Shown here: positions 1 to 7,842 of the stretch, piece by piece
Numbering within the stretch: the stretch's first letter is position 1
Layout of the letters: each line of letters opens with the position of its first letter
Made by a program: the position numbers and the translations under genes
Notes under the pieces: model-generated
Seen by the model: only the letters and a program-made list of their open reading frames with translations
Database searches by the model: none
What the model was told of the DNA's origin: nothing
Assembly: GCA_900542625.1 (NCBI GenBank)
Contig: UQOH01000014.1
Span: 1 to 33,116 of the forward strand
From: an uncultured Fusobacterium sp.
GTDB taxonomy: Bacteria; Fusobacteriota; Fusobacteriia; Fusobacteriales; Fusobacteriaceae
Reading direction: 5' to 3'
Length of the DNA: 33,116 bases

Positions 1-55
1 CAGGAGCCATTTTAATAGCTTCTGGTCTTGTTCCAAATATTAATCCTATTTTCAT
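1..55 (-). CDS. wecB: UDP-GlcNAc 2-epimerase (WecB-like), 5' end only
   Basis: Only the first 18 codons lie in the window; the gene runs off the left edge. The translation begins MKIGLIFGTRPEAIKMAP, which carries the GTRPEAIKMAP signature at the N-terminus of non-hydrolysing UDP-N-acetylglucosamine 2-epimerases (UDP-GlcNAc to UDP-ManNAc). A purine-rich GGAAGGGGAAA precedes the ATG. It lies 20 bp after the preceding glycosyltransferase and is probably the next gene of the polysaccharide operon. It is distinct from the CapG-type epimerase at 1167-2306, so this locus would contain two 2-epimerase paralogues. The family call is good; the choice between UDP-ManNAc synthesis and another 2-epimerisation cannot be made from 18 residues. 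Confidence 0.8.
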   Translation of the reverse strand, partial: MKIGLIFGTRPEAIKMAP

Positions 56-75
56 TTTCCCCTTCCATAACTAAA

Positions 76-1167
76 TTAATTAAAGATATTTTCTAATAAA
101 AAATTTTCCATTTCTAGTATAGTTTTACTATTTTCTTCTTCTACTTTTTTTAAAAATAAATCACAATTTTGTTTCAAAGTTTTCAATTTTATATTTTTAT
201 AATAATAATATAATCTTTCTTTTTCTTCTTTTTTCTCCATATCAAAAGTAAAACCAAAATTATATTTTTTTACAGCAATATCTTCCATTGCAGTACCTTT
301 ACAAACCAATACTGGTTTTAAAAATTGAGCTGAATAATATAATTTATTCGATAAAGCATAATCCAACAATGGAGTATTGTTACCATATAAGTTAAAAATT
401 ATATCTGTCTCTTCTATATATTTTTGAGTTTCTTTAGGAGAAAATTTATCTATAAATTCTATATTTTTTAGATTATAATTTCTTTTTTCTGCTAAAATTT
501 TTAAATTATTAGCTCCTTTTCCAATAAAACGAATTCTAAATCTAGAATCTCCCTGAAATAAATTTATAAATTTTAAATTTTGTTCATTAAATCGAATTAA
601 TCCTATATTACTAATAACAATCGAAGAATTTCCATCATAATTAATTTTTATATTATTGAACTTACTAAAATTATGAATAATAAAATAATTTAATTTTGGG
701 AGAAATTCTTTAAATTTTTCTGAAGAAATTATACATAAACCACTCTTTTCTAAAACTTTTTTTTCTATGAAATAATAAATTTTATTACTTTCCATAAAAT
801 AATCTCTTATTTCAACTATATATTTACTTTTATATTTTTTAAGTAGTATAGATGCTAATAATACAGTTAATTGTCCTTGCAATAATACTATTTTGTCATA
901 ATTATTTTTTTTTAATTTCCTGTATATAAAATTTCTAAATTTGATATAACCTATAAGCTTATAAAATTTATTTTCATTACCATTAATTTTATAATTAAAA
1001 ATAAATATATCATTTTCATTATTTTGTGCTAAATTATCTGTATCGCTTTCTATATTTTTATTCCAAAAAATTAAATCATATCTATGATTTTTCAATATTT
1101 CTTTATAGTTATTAAAATATGGAACTAAAAAAATATTATCCAGGGATATAAAACAAATTTTTTTCAT
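76..1167 (-). CDS. Glycosyltransferase, GT4/GT-B-like
   Basis: A protein of about 363 residues with an N-terminal KKICFISLDN-type beta strand and a C-terminal half typical of GT-B enzymes. The C-terminal half has a strand-loop IRFIGKGANNLKIL, then ETDIIFNLYGNNTPLLDYALSNKLY, where family-4 enzymes place their nucleotide-sugar-binding segment. It presumably adds one sugar to the undecaprenyl-linked repeat unit at the cytoplasmic membrane. The frame can be extended to a TTG at 1180-1182. The ATG at 1165-1167 is preferred because GGAG lies 9 nt upstream and it overlaps the preceding stop codon as TAATG. It is markedly more AT-rich, and richer in Asn, Lys and Ile, than the capE-G genes, as expected of strain-variable polysaccharide genes. 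Donor and acceptor are unknown. Confidence 0.78.
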   Translation of the reverse strand: MKKICFISLDNIFLVPYFNNYKEILKNHRYDLIFWNKNIESDTDNLAQNNENDIFIFNYKINGNENKFYKLIGYIKFRNFIYRKLKKNNYDKIVLLQGQLTVLLASILLKKYKSKYIVEIRDYFMESNKIYYFIEKKVLEKSGLCIISSEKFKEFLPKLNYFIIHNFSKFNNIKINYDGNSSIVISNIGLIRFNEQNLKFINLFQGDSRFRIRFIGKGANNLKILAEKRNYNLKNIEFIDKFSPKETQKYIEETDIIFNLYGNNTPLLDYALSNKLYYSAQFLKPVLVCKGTAMEDIAVKKYNFGFTFDMEKKEEKERLYYYYKNIKLKTLKQNCDLFLKKVEEENSKTILEMENFLLENIFN

Positions 1168-2306
1168 TAATATTTTCTCCAAACCATCTTATTCACTATT
1201 CCTGTATAAGACTGTATTATTTTTACTACTTTATTTGATACATCTTCTGTGTAATAAGGAACTGGTATTCCAAAATCTCTATTTTCATTCATCGATACTG
1301 CAAGTTCTACTGCCTGTTCTACTCCGTTATTTGATATTCCTGCAAGAACAAAACACGCTTTATCAAGTGCTTCTGGTCTTTCTGTACTTGTTCTTATACA
1401 GATTGCAGGGAATGGTTTATCTATTGAAGTAAAGAACGAAGATTCTTCTGGAAGTGTTCCGCTATCCGATACAACAGCAAAAGCATTCATTTGAAGATTA
1501 TTGTAATCATGAAAACCTAAAGGTTCATGTAATCTTACTCTTTCATCTAATTTAAAATTTCTTGCTTCTAAGAATTTTTTACTTCTTGGATGGCATGAAT
1601 AAAGTATCGGCATATCATATTTCACTGCAAGATTATTTATAGAAGTAAATAGTGATATAAAATTAGCTTCTGTATCAATATTTTCTTCTCTATGAGCGCT
1701 TAAAAGAATATACTCTTTTTTATTAAGATTTAATTTTTCTAAAATATCTGAACTTTCTATTTCTTTTAAGTTTGCTCTTAACACTTCTGCCATTGGAGAA
1801 CCTGTTACATAAGTTCTTTCTTTAGCAACTCCTGAAGCATTAAGATATCTTCTCGCATGTTCTGAATAACACATATTTACATCTGAAATAATATCAACTA
1901 TTCTTCTGTTTGTTTCTTCAGGAAGACATTCATCAAAACATCTGTTTCCAGCTTCCATATGAAATATTGGAATATGAAGTCTTTTTGCTGATATTGCAGA
2001 TAAACATGAATTTGTATCACCTAAAATAAGTAAAGCATCTGGTTTTATTTCTGCCAGAAGTTCATAAGATTTTGCTATTATATTTCCTATAGTTTCTCCA
2101 AGATTTTTTCCAACAGCATTAAGATAATAGTCTGGTTCTCTAAGTTTTAAATCTTCAAAGAATACTTGATTTAGGCTGTAATCATAATTTTGTCCTGTAT
2201 GAACTAAAATCTGTTCAAAATATTTATCGCATTTTTTAATAACTTCTGAAAGTCTTATTATCTCTGGTCTTGTTCCTACTATTGTCATTAATTTTAATTT
2301 ATTCAT
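1167..2306 (-). CDS. capG: UDP-N-acetyl-L-fucosamine synthase, 2-epimerase family (CapG/FnlC)
   Basis: A 379-residue non-hydrolysing 2-epimerase that converts UDP-N-acetyl-L-pneumosamine to UDP-N-acetyl-L-fucosamine, the last step of UDP-L-FucNAc synthesis in the cytoplasm. GTRPEIIR is at residues 11-18. The four catalytic positions known from E. coli WecB are present: Asp97 (GDTNS), Glu118 (HMEAGNR), Glu131 (LPEETNR) and His205 (SAHREEN). The length is normal for the family. The call as CapG/FnlC rather than WecB rests on the neighbouring capF (3 bp upstream) and capE, which supply exactly the preceding steps. The start ATG is taken at 2304-2306. Confidence 0.92.
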   Translation of the reverse strand: MNKLKLMTIVGTRPEIIRLSEVIKKCDKYFEQILVHTGQNYDYSLNQVFFEDLKLREPDYYLNAVGKNLGETIGNIIAKSYELLAEIKPDALLILGDTNSCLSAISAKRLHIPIFHMEAGNRCFDECLPEETNRRIVDIISDVNMCYSEHARRYLNASGVAKERTYVTGSPMAEVLRANLKEIESSDILEKLNLNKKEYILLSAHREENIDTEANFISLFTSINNLAVKYDMPILYSCHPRSKKFLEARNFKLDERVRLHEPLGFHDYNNLQMNAFAVVSDSGTLPEESSFFTSIDKPFPAICIRTSTERPEALDKACFVLAGISNNGVEQAVELAVSMNENRDFGIPVPYYTEDVSNKVVKIIQSYTGIVNKMVWRKY

Positions 2307-2309
2307 TTT

Positions 2310-3482
2310 TTATACCTCTTCAAAATATGTATCAGGTTTTTCAGGGTTAAAGCATTCATTGCACCACATAACAGTTACAAGATTTTCTGTTTCACTTGTA
2401 TTGATTATGTTATGAGTATATCCTGGTATCATATCTACAACTGTTATTTCTTTTCCGCTTACTTTATATTCAACTATTTCCTCTGTTCCTATTTTACGAA
2501 GCTGAATTATTCCTTCCCCTGCTACAACTATAAATTTTTCATTTTTAGTATTATGCCAATGCTGTCCTTTTGTAATTCCAGGTCTGCTTATATTTATACT
2601 TACCTGTCCTCTGTCTAAACTTTTTACAAGTTCAGTAAAACTTCCTCTGTCATCAATATTCATTTTTAGTGAATAACTGAAATCTTTAGGGTTTAAATAT
2701 GAAAGATAAGTTGAATAAAGTTTTTTACTGAAACTTCTCTCTGCCATCTCAGGAATAAATAAAGTCTGTCTGCTTTCTTTAAATTCATAAAGTAAATCAA
2801 CTATTTCTCCTAAAGTAACATGATGAACTTCAGGAACATAACAATATCCTTTTTCATCTCTGCTTTCTTTCCCAATTACTGCTCTTAATAATTCTTCTAC
2901 CAAGTCATCAATATACACTAAATCCAGTTCAGTATTTCTATCATTTACTTGAATAGGTAAATTATTTGCAATATTATTACAGAAAGTAGCAACAGCAGAA
3001 TTATAGTTTGGCCTGCACCATTTTCCAAAAAGATTAGAAAAACGATATATTAAAACTTTTACTCCTGTTTCATGCGCATAACTCTTAAACAGCTCTTCTC
3101 CAGCAAGTTTACTTTTTCCGTATTCACTTCCTGCATATCTTCCTTCAAGAGTTGCCTGAACAGAAGATGAAAGCATTACAGGACATTTATTATCATATTT
3201 TTTTAATAAATTAAGAAGTTTTTCTCCAAAACCAAAATTTCCTTTCATAAACTCTGAATTGTCTTTTGGTCTGTTTACTCCAGCAAGATTAAATACAAAA
3301 TCTGCTTTTTTACAAAATTCTTCCAGTTCTTCATCTGTGTTATCAATATCATATTCAAGAATCTCTAACTTGTCTGCTAGTTTATGTACTCTGTCTTTTC
3401 CATCTCTTATATTCTTTAAATTTTCAACTAAATTTTTTCCAACAAAACCTTTTGCACCTGTTATTAAAATACTGTAACTCAT
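2310..3482 (-). CDS. capF: UDP-2-acetamido-2,6-dideoxy-hexulose reductase with C-terminal cupin (CapF/FnlB)
   Basis: A bifunctional enzyme of the UDP-L-FucNAc pathway that reduces the 4-keto sugar made by CapE to UDP-N-acetyl-L-pneumosamine. The N-terminal SDR domain has GAKGFVG at the nucleotide-binding loop and the catalytic YGKSK (Tyr121, Lys125, numbered from the chosen start). The C-terminal cupin has HWH (His308, His310), Glu315 and His357, the expected metal ligands of the CapF epimerase domain. Length is typical (about 390 residues). An upstream in-frame TTG at 3489-3491 has AAGGA nearby. I chose the ATG at 3480-3482 because it immediately follows the capE stop and gives the family-like N-terminus MSYSILITGAKGF. 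Confidence 0.93.
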   Translation of the reverse strand: MSYSILITGAKGFVGKNLVENLKNIRDGKDRVHKLADKLEILEYDIDNTDEELEEFCKKADFVFNLAGVNRPKDNSEFMKGNFGFGEKLLNLLKKYDNKCPVMLSSSVQATLEGRYAGSEYGKSKLAGEELFKSYAHETGVKVLIYRFSNLFGKWCRPNYNSAVATFCNNIANNLPIQVNDRNTELDLVYIDDLVEELLRAVIGKESRDEKGYCYVPEVHHVTLGEIVDLLYEFKESRQTLFIPEMAERSFSKKLYSTYLSYLNPKDFSYSLKMNIDDRGSFTELVKSLDRGQVSINISRPGITKGQHWHNTKNEKFIVVAGEGIIQLRKIGTEEIVEYKVSGKEITVVDMIPGYTHNIINTSETENLVTVMWCNECFNPEKPDTYFEEV

Positions 3483-3483
3483 A

Positions 3484-4506
3484 TTACTCAAAAATTCCTT
3501 TCAAAGTATTTTGAACATAATCTGTTGTTAGTATCTTTTCTACTACTCCATCTGCATTAAGTCTTTTTGTATTATGGCTTGTGTATGCTTCATCACTTTG
3601 TGTTTTAACTTCTCCATTTACAAAATATTTATCATAGTTTAAATCTCTTTCATCAGCAGAGATTCTGAAATAGTCTCCCATATCTTGAGAATTTAATCTT
3701 TCTTCTCTTGTCATAAGAGTTTCGTAAAGTTTTTCTCCATGTCTTGTTCCAATAATATGAATTCCTGTATCGCCAAATAACTTTTGAACTCCTTTTGCTA
3801 AATCCTCTATTGTTGAAGCATCTGCTTTTTGAATAAATAAATCTCCAGGTTTTGCATTTTCAAAAGCAAACAAAACTAAATCGACTGCTTCATCAAGATT
3901 CATTAAAAATCTAGTCATATTAGGGTCTGTTATTGTTATTGGTTTTCCTGCTCTTATCTGGTCAATAAATAAAGGAATAACACTTCCTCTCGAACACATA
4001 ACATTACCATATCTTGTACAACTTATTATTGTTCCACTGTCTTTAACTTCTCTTGCTTTTGCACGAATTACTTTTTCCATCATGGCTTTTGAAATTCCCA
4101 TAGCATTAATAGGATAAGCAGCTTTATCTGTTGAAAGACAGACTATTCTTTTTACTCCATATTTAACAGCAGCATTTAAAACATTATTTGTTCCTTCTAC
4201 ATTTGTGCGCACAGCTTCCATAGGAAAAAATTCGCATGAAGGAACTTGTTTAAGCGCAGCTGCATGAAATATATAATCTACTCCGCGCATAACTGTTTCT
4301 ACACTTTCTTTATTTCTTACATCTCCAATATAAAATTTTAGTTTTTCATTATTATATTTTTTTCTCATGTCATCCTGTTTCTTTTCATCACGAGAAAAAA
4401 TTCTTATTTCTCCAATATCAGTATTTAAAAAACGTTTAAGAACAGCATTTCCAAAAGAACCTGTTCCTCCTGTAATTAATAAAGTTTTTCCAGTAAAAAT
4501 TCCCAT
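3484..4506 (-). CDS. capE: UDP-GlcNAc 4,6-dehydratase/5-epimerase (CapE/FnlA)
   Basis: A 340-residue SDR enzyme catalysing the first step from UDP-GlcNAc towards UDP-L-FucNAc. The Rossmann loop GGTGSFG is at residues 13-19. At the active site the usual YxxxK is replaced by MxxxK (Met136-GIS-Lys140), the hallmark of the CapE/WbjB/FlaA1 group of inverting 4,6-dehydratases. CLSTDKAAYPINAMG and ISCTRYGNVM are also typical of that group. The gene lies 2 bp before capF and 1 bp after the preceding glycosyltransferase, so the three UDP-L-FucNAc enzymes are in pathway order within one operon. Confidence 0.95.
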   Translation of the reverse strand: MGIFTGKTLLITGGTGSFGNAVLKRFLNTDIGEIRIFSRDEKKQDDMRKKYNNEKLKFYIGDVRNKESVETVMRGVDYIFHAAALKQVPSCEFFPMEAVRTNVEGTNNVLNAAVKYGVKRIVCLSTDKAAYPINAMGISKAMMEKVIRAKAREVKDSGTIISCTRYGNVMCSRGSVIPLFIDQIRAGKPITITDPNMTRFLMNLDEAVDLVLFAFENAKPGDLFIQKADASTIEDLAKGVQKLFGDTGIHIIGTRHGEKLYETLMTREERLNSQDMGDYFRISADERDLNYDKYFVNGEVKTQSDEAYTSHNTKRLNADGVVEKILTTDYVQNTLKGIFE

Positions 4507-4507
4507 T

Positions 4508-5719
4508 TTATTCTCCTGTTTCTTTCATAATAGTTTTATATGCTTTATCTACACCTAAATATTCTTCATAATATTTTCTTCCATTATTTCCCAGTTGTTT
4601 TCTTAAATTTTTATCTTTATATAACTTAATAAATTGATTATATAATTCTTCTGTATTTCCAGCAGATGCAAATAATCCACCTTTAACTTCATTTTGTAAA
4701 AAATTTCCATAATCTTCTGCGGCACATTTATCTAAACTTGCAAGTATTGGTAAAGATAGTTTAAAATAGTCTGTTGTTTTAGATGGAAAATTAGGTACTG
4801 TAAATCTTTCATCTAAACTTACAAGTCCTATATCACAACCAGCTGTTATTTTTTCATAATCTTCTCTTGGAACTTGATTAATAAAAGAAACATTTATTAA
4901 TTTTTTATCTTTTGCTGATTTTTCTAATCTTTCTTTTTCTGAGCCACTTCCGATAAATAAGAATTTTATATTTTTATTTTCTAAACATCTTTCTACTAAA
5001 GATAAAATATTTTCTAATTTTTGAGGTTTTCCCATATTGCCGCCAAAAACAGCAATAAAATCATTTTCTGAAAAATTATATTTATTTCTAATTTCTTTTT
5101 TATTTATTTGTATTTCAGGTTTTATTACTGCCCAGTTTCTTAAAAGTTTAATTTTATTTTCATTTAAATATGGATAATTACCTTTTAAATAATCTACATT
5201 TCCCTCTGACATACACCATATATAGTCATAGGCTGAAAGCATTTTCTTTTCTCTGTATTTAAAGAAAGAAAATAATAGATTATTATTTATTATTTCTATA
5301 TCTTTTGCATTTTGTGGAAAAATATCCCAAAGAATTAAGTGAGCAGGACATTTGAAATATTCTTTTAAAGGCTTTATTAATTTTTCTGTTGATACAAAAG
5401 GAGTATGAGTAATAATCAAATCATATTTTCTATCTCCTAGATATTTAATTATTCCTTTTTTGAAATCAGAAGCCATAGTTAAAACTGTTATTCCTTTTTC
5501 TATTCTGCTTCCTACATTAAAATAGTTTCCTGTTTTAACTCTTAAAACTTCATATCCATTTTCTGTTTTCAACTGTGTTTCTCTTTTATATTTTTTTTCA
5601 AGAAGAGTAACAACTGTAATATTATTTCCTTGTTTAAAAAACTCATCTGACAAATCTTTAGTTAAGGTTGAATCATAAGGATTTTCTGAATGTCTTGCAA
5701 AAATAAATAGTATATTCAT
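4508..5719 (-). CDS. Glycosyltransferase family 4 (WbuB-like)
   Basis: A 403-residue GT-B glycosyltransferase. The N-terminal domain starts MNILFIFARHSENPYDSTLT and the C-terminal domain has GGNMGKPQKLENILSL (about residue 225), FLFIGSGSEKERLE and PNFPSKTTDYFKLSLPILA, the donor-binding region. The pattern resembles WbuB-type enzymes, proposed fucosamine transferases encoded beside fnl genes in enterobacterial O-antigen clusters. Its position directly before capE-F-G makes transfer of L-FucNAc onto the first lipid-linked sugar a reasonable inference, not a demonstrated activity. It abuts the initiating sugar transferase with no gap, indicating tight co-translation. Confidence 0.85.
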   Translation of the reverse strand: MNILFIFARHSENPYDSTLTKDLSDEFFKQGNNITVVTLLEKKYKRETQLKTENGYEVLRVKTGNYFNVGSRIEKGITVLTMASDFKKGIIKYLGDRKYDLIITHTPFVSTEKLIKPLKEYFKCPAHLILWDIFPQNAKDIEIINNNLLFSFFKYREKKMLSAYDYIWCMSEGNVDYLKGNYPYLNENKIKLLRNWAVIKPEIQINKKEIRNKYNFSENDFIAVFGGNMGKPQKLENILSLVERCLENKNIKFLFIGSGSEKERLEKSAKDKKLINVSFINQVPREDYEKITAGCDIGLVSLDERFTVPNFPSKTTDYFKLSLPILASLDKCAAEDYGNFLQNEVKGGLFASAGNTEELYNQFIKLYKDKNLRKQLGNNGRKYYEEYLGVDKAYKTIMKETGE

Positions 5720-7018
5720 CTACATCCCTTTCCCAAATAAAACTATCTTTATTGTTTTAAAAAATACCACCAAATCGAGTACAAAATCCTGATGCTTAAT
5801 GTAATACAAATCATATTCCAGTTTTCTCTCTGCATCATCAACACTTGCTCCATATGGATACATTACCTGTGCCCAGCCTGTCAGTTCCGGAACAACTCCG
5901 TATCTTAATTTGTAGTTCTTTATTTTCTTCTCATATTCTCTTCCAAGCTCATTCCATTCCGGTCTTGGACCTACAAAACTCATATCCCCTCTTAATACAT
6001 TTATTAATTGAGGAAGTTCATCTAATCTCATCTTTCTCATAAATTTTCCAAATTTTGTTATTCTGTCATCATGTTCTGAAGCATATTTGGAAAACTTATC
6101 AGGATCATGGATTTTCATGCTTCTGAATTTAATAATTTCAAACTCTTTTCCACGAACTCCTATTCTTTTCTGTTTAAAAAAAGCTGGATTTTTTAATATC
6201 TTTGAAATATTAAAACCGCAGTCAAACTTAACTAATATATATGTAATAACCATAAAAGGAAAAGCAGGAATAAATATCAATACTGCTGTTACAATATCAA
6301 AAAGTCTTTTAACTCTTTTCTGAAATGAGTTGTTAAGAACTTTAAATCCGTCACTTGTTACAACCCACAAGTCATCTATTTTGCTGATATCTATTTTTCC
6401 CTCTATCTGTTCAAGAAAACTTAAATAGTCAATTACTTCTATTCCGCTTAACTTTAATTCAACTATCTCTTCTGAGTATTTTTTCGCTTCTTTTCTGCTT
6501 GTATAAATAATCTCTTCTATACCATATTTTTCTATTATCTCTTTTACATTTTTAATGTTTCCCAAAGATTCAGAATTATTTTCTGCAATAAATCCTATAT
6601 ATTTATATTTCTCTTCCTCTTTAAGAATTTTTTCTATTTTTTCTTTTGGTTCATCATCACCTAAGATAATTACTTTTTTCTGGCTTTTAAATATTTTTAA
6701 AAGAAGAGCAAACAATATATTCTGCAAACTGTTGTACACAACAAAAGCTATTACCATTTTTTCCATTTTTAAAAATAGATAAAATATTAAAAACATGGTA
6801 AAATTAAGTGAGGACGAAATTATGAAATCTCTTGATTTATAGTGGTTCTTGTTAAAGTTAAGGCAGTCCAGAAGGTAGTAAGAAAGAGCAAGAATGAAAA
6901 ACATACCATAGATTGCTGTATTTATGCTTAAGTTCATAAGCACAAAAATACTTCTGTATATTATGAAAAGAGTTGTTAAATAAAAGAATCTAATTTTCCC
7001 GTTTCTGCTGTGTCTCAT
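5720..7018 (-). CDS. Polyprenyl-phosphate sugar-1-phosphate transferase (initiating enzyme)
   Basis: A 432-residue membrane enzyme of the bacterial sugar transferase family, which starts polysaccharide repeat synthesis by moving a sugar-1-phosphate from a UDP-sugar to undecaprenyl phosphate. Residues 10-110 contain several hydrophobic membrane segments. Residues 115-225 form a Rossmann-like domain (KVIILGDDEP), and a further membrane helix lies near 236-264. The catalytic domain follows, with FEIIKFRSMK (about 293-302), RLDELPQLINVLRGD (331-345) and GPRPE (350-354), all family signatures. The ATG is preceded by GGGAGG. It is the first gene of the polysaccharide operon and is preceded by a leader with terminator-like hairpins. 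The sugar specificity cannot be read from sequence. Confidence 0.93.
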   Translation of the reverse strand: MRHSRNGKIRFFYLTTLFIIYRSIFVLMNLSINTAIYGMFFILALSYYLLDCLNFNKNHYKSRDFIISSSLNFTMFLIFYLFLKMEKMVIAFVVYNSLQNILFALLLKIFKSQKKVIILGDDEPKEKIEKILKEEEKYKYIGFIAENNSESLGNIKNVKEIIEKYGIEEIIYTSRKEAKKYSEEIVELKLSGIEVIDYLSFLEQIEGKIDISKIDDLWVVTSDGFKVLNNSFQKRVKRLFDIVTAVLIFIPAFPFMVITYILVKFDCGFNISKILKNPAFFKQKRIGVRGKEFEIIKFRSMKIHDPDKFSKYASEHDDRITKFGKFMRKMRLDELPQLINVLRGDMSFVGPRPEWNELGREYEKKIKNYKLRYGVVPELTGWAQVMYPYGASVDDAERKLEYDLYYIKHQDFVLDLVVFFKTIKIVLFGKGM

Positions 7019-7037
7019 GGCAGCTTATCCTCCCATT

Positions 7038-7080
7038 AAAAAAAAGTGTATAAAAAATTAAGAGCTTTTATACACTTTTT
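7038..7080 (-). terminator. Terminator-like hairpin in the leader (possible attenuator)
   Basis: A perfect 15-bp inverted repeat (7041-7055 with 7066-7080) closes a 10-nt loop. On the minus strand it is followed by a run of about nine Ts (7038-7046 on the complement), giving an intrinsic-terminator shape. It lies between the nearest promoter candidate and the GGGAGG ribosome site of the sugar transferase gene. Transcripts entering the operon would therefore have to pass it. It could be an attenuator, an mRNA-stabilising 5' hairpin, or a barrier to upstream read-through. Confidence 0.6.
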
Positions 7081-7089
7081 ATCAAAAAA

Positions 7090-7119
7090 ATTATACTGAA
7101 TAATTGTCACTTTTCGCAA
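7090..7119 (-). promoter_or_regulatory. Candidate promoter of the polysaccharide operon (proximal)
   Basis: On the minus strand, TTGCGA (7114-7119) is separated by 18 bp from a perfect TATAAT (7090-7095). Transcription would start near 7083, just before the hairpin at 7041-7080 and about 65 nt before the start codon. Confidence 0.45.
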
Positions 7120-7127
7120 AAACGAGT

Positions 7128-7157
7128 AAAAAAAAACGAACATTTGAAAATGTTCGT
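7128..7157 (-). terminator. Terminator-like hairpin upstream of the polysaccharide operon
   Basis: A perfect inverted repeat, ACGAACATTT (7136-7145) with AAATGTTCGT (7148-7157), realistically forms about 9 bp with a 4-nt loop. On the minus strand it is followed by eight Ts (7128-7135). It lies downstream of the distal promoter candidate and upstream of the proximal one, so it would isolate the operon from upstream transcription or attenuate the distal promoter. Confidence 0.6.
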
Positions 7158-7215
7158 AAGTTTTATAAATACTTTTGATTAATTATACACTTTTGCCTGA
7201 ATTTCATCTTTATGT

Positions 7216-7243
7216 ATTATATCATATTTTATAAAAAAGTTAA
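7216..7243 (-). promoter_or_regulatory. Candidate distal promoter of the polysaccharide operon
   Basis: On the minus strand, TTAACT (7238-7243) lies 16 bp from a perfect TATAAT (7216-7221). The start would fall near 7209 and give a leader of about 190 nt containing both hairpins. In this AT-rich stretch such matches can arise by chance. Confidence 0.35.
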
Positions 7244-7309
7244 GTTATTTTTTAAAAAAATTCTTTGAATTTTCCTCAAATTAATTTTTCATATTATTTT
7301 CTTTAACTA

Positions 7310-7352
7310 AAAAATAAAAAAATCGGATAAAATTTCTATATTTCATCCGATT
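7310..7352 (-). terminator. Rho-independent terminator after the ECF sigma operon
   Basis: Minus strand: AATCGGATGAAAT pairs with ATTTTATCCGATT (one G-U pair, loop of 6 nt, arms within 7321-7352), followed by a T-rich tract across 7310-7320. It begins 18 bp after the stop codon of the Spy-like gene. Confidence 0.8.
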
Positions 7353-7370
7353 AAATTCTCCCATATTATC

Positions 7371-7829
7371 TTATTTTCCTGCTGGTTTAGCTGCTGCTTG
7401 TTTGTCGTTTTGATTATTTTCTCTCGCAGACTCTATTCTTCTTATAGCCACTTCTCTGGCTTTCAGATATTGTTCCTGATTGATATATTTCTGCACTTCA
7501 TATTGAGATTTTATTCTGTCTTTAAGGATTTCAGATTCAATTTTTCCAATCTGATCTGCCAGTTCTTCAATTTTGGTCCAGTTTTTTTCTGCTCCCTCAA
7601 GAATACATTTGTTTATTTCAAGTTCTTTGCTTCTTCTGTCAAGGATAAGATATTCATATCTGTTTCTTGATTTGTCTATAATCTCTTTAGCTTTTATTAC
7701 GCTCTCTTTTGACACTCCAATTTTAGCAAAATCTTTATCGGTAATTACTCCAAGACTTTCTGTTGTATCGTTTGCCATAAGAGCACTTCCTAAAAGTAAC
7801 CCGCAAATTATAGTATATATTTTTCTCAT
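7371..7829 (-). CDS. Periplasmic Spy/CpxP/CnrX-like helical protein
   Basis: A 152-residue protein with a clear signal peptide (MRKIYTIICGLLLGSALMA, likely cleaved near residue 19) and a mature part predicted to be almost all alpha-helical. Residues 70-135 have the pattern of the Spy/heavy-metal-resistance family: LEINKCILEGAEKNWTKIEE, then a basic helix and INQEQYLKAR, which resembles the LTxxQ segment. No His-rich or Cys-rich metal site is evident; the single Cys of the mature part lies at about residue 75. Low-complexity KQAAAKPAGK ends the protein. It is the last gene of the sigma/anti-sigma operon, 13 bp after the membrane protein. By analogy with CnrYXH or CpxP it could be the periplasmic sensor or a stress chaperone of that system. 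Family assignment is by pattern only. Confidence 0.65.
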   Translation of the reverse strand: MRKIYTIICGLLLGSALMANDTTESLGVITDKDFAKIGVSKESVIKAKEIIDKSRNRYEYLILDRRSKELEINKCILEGAEKNWTKIEELADQIGKIESEILKDRIKSQYEVQKYINQEQYLKAREVAIRRIESARENNQNDKQAAAKPAGK

Positions 7830-7842
7830 ATTAAGCCTCCAA

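Larger units (their letters stand above)
7019..7370. other. Non-coding leader of the polysaccharide operon
   Basis: This 352-bp stretch has no convincing gene on either strand. On the minus strand it holds, in order of transcription: a terminator after the Spy-like gene (7310-7352), a promoter candidate (7216-7243), a terminator-like hairpin (7128-7157), a second promoter candidate (7090-7119) and another terminator-like hairpin (7038-7080) that ends about 20 nt before the first start codon. AAAAGTGTATAA occurs at 7043-7054 and in inverted orientation at 7069-7078 (partly) and 7183-7194. Confidence 0.7.
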
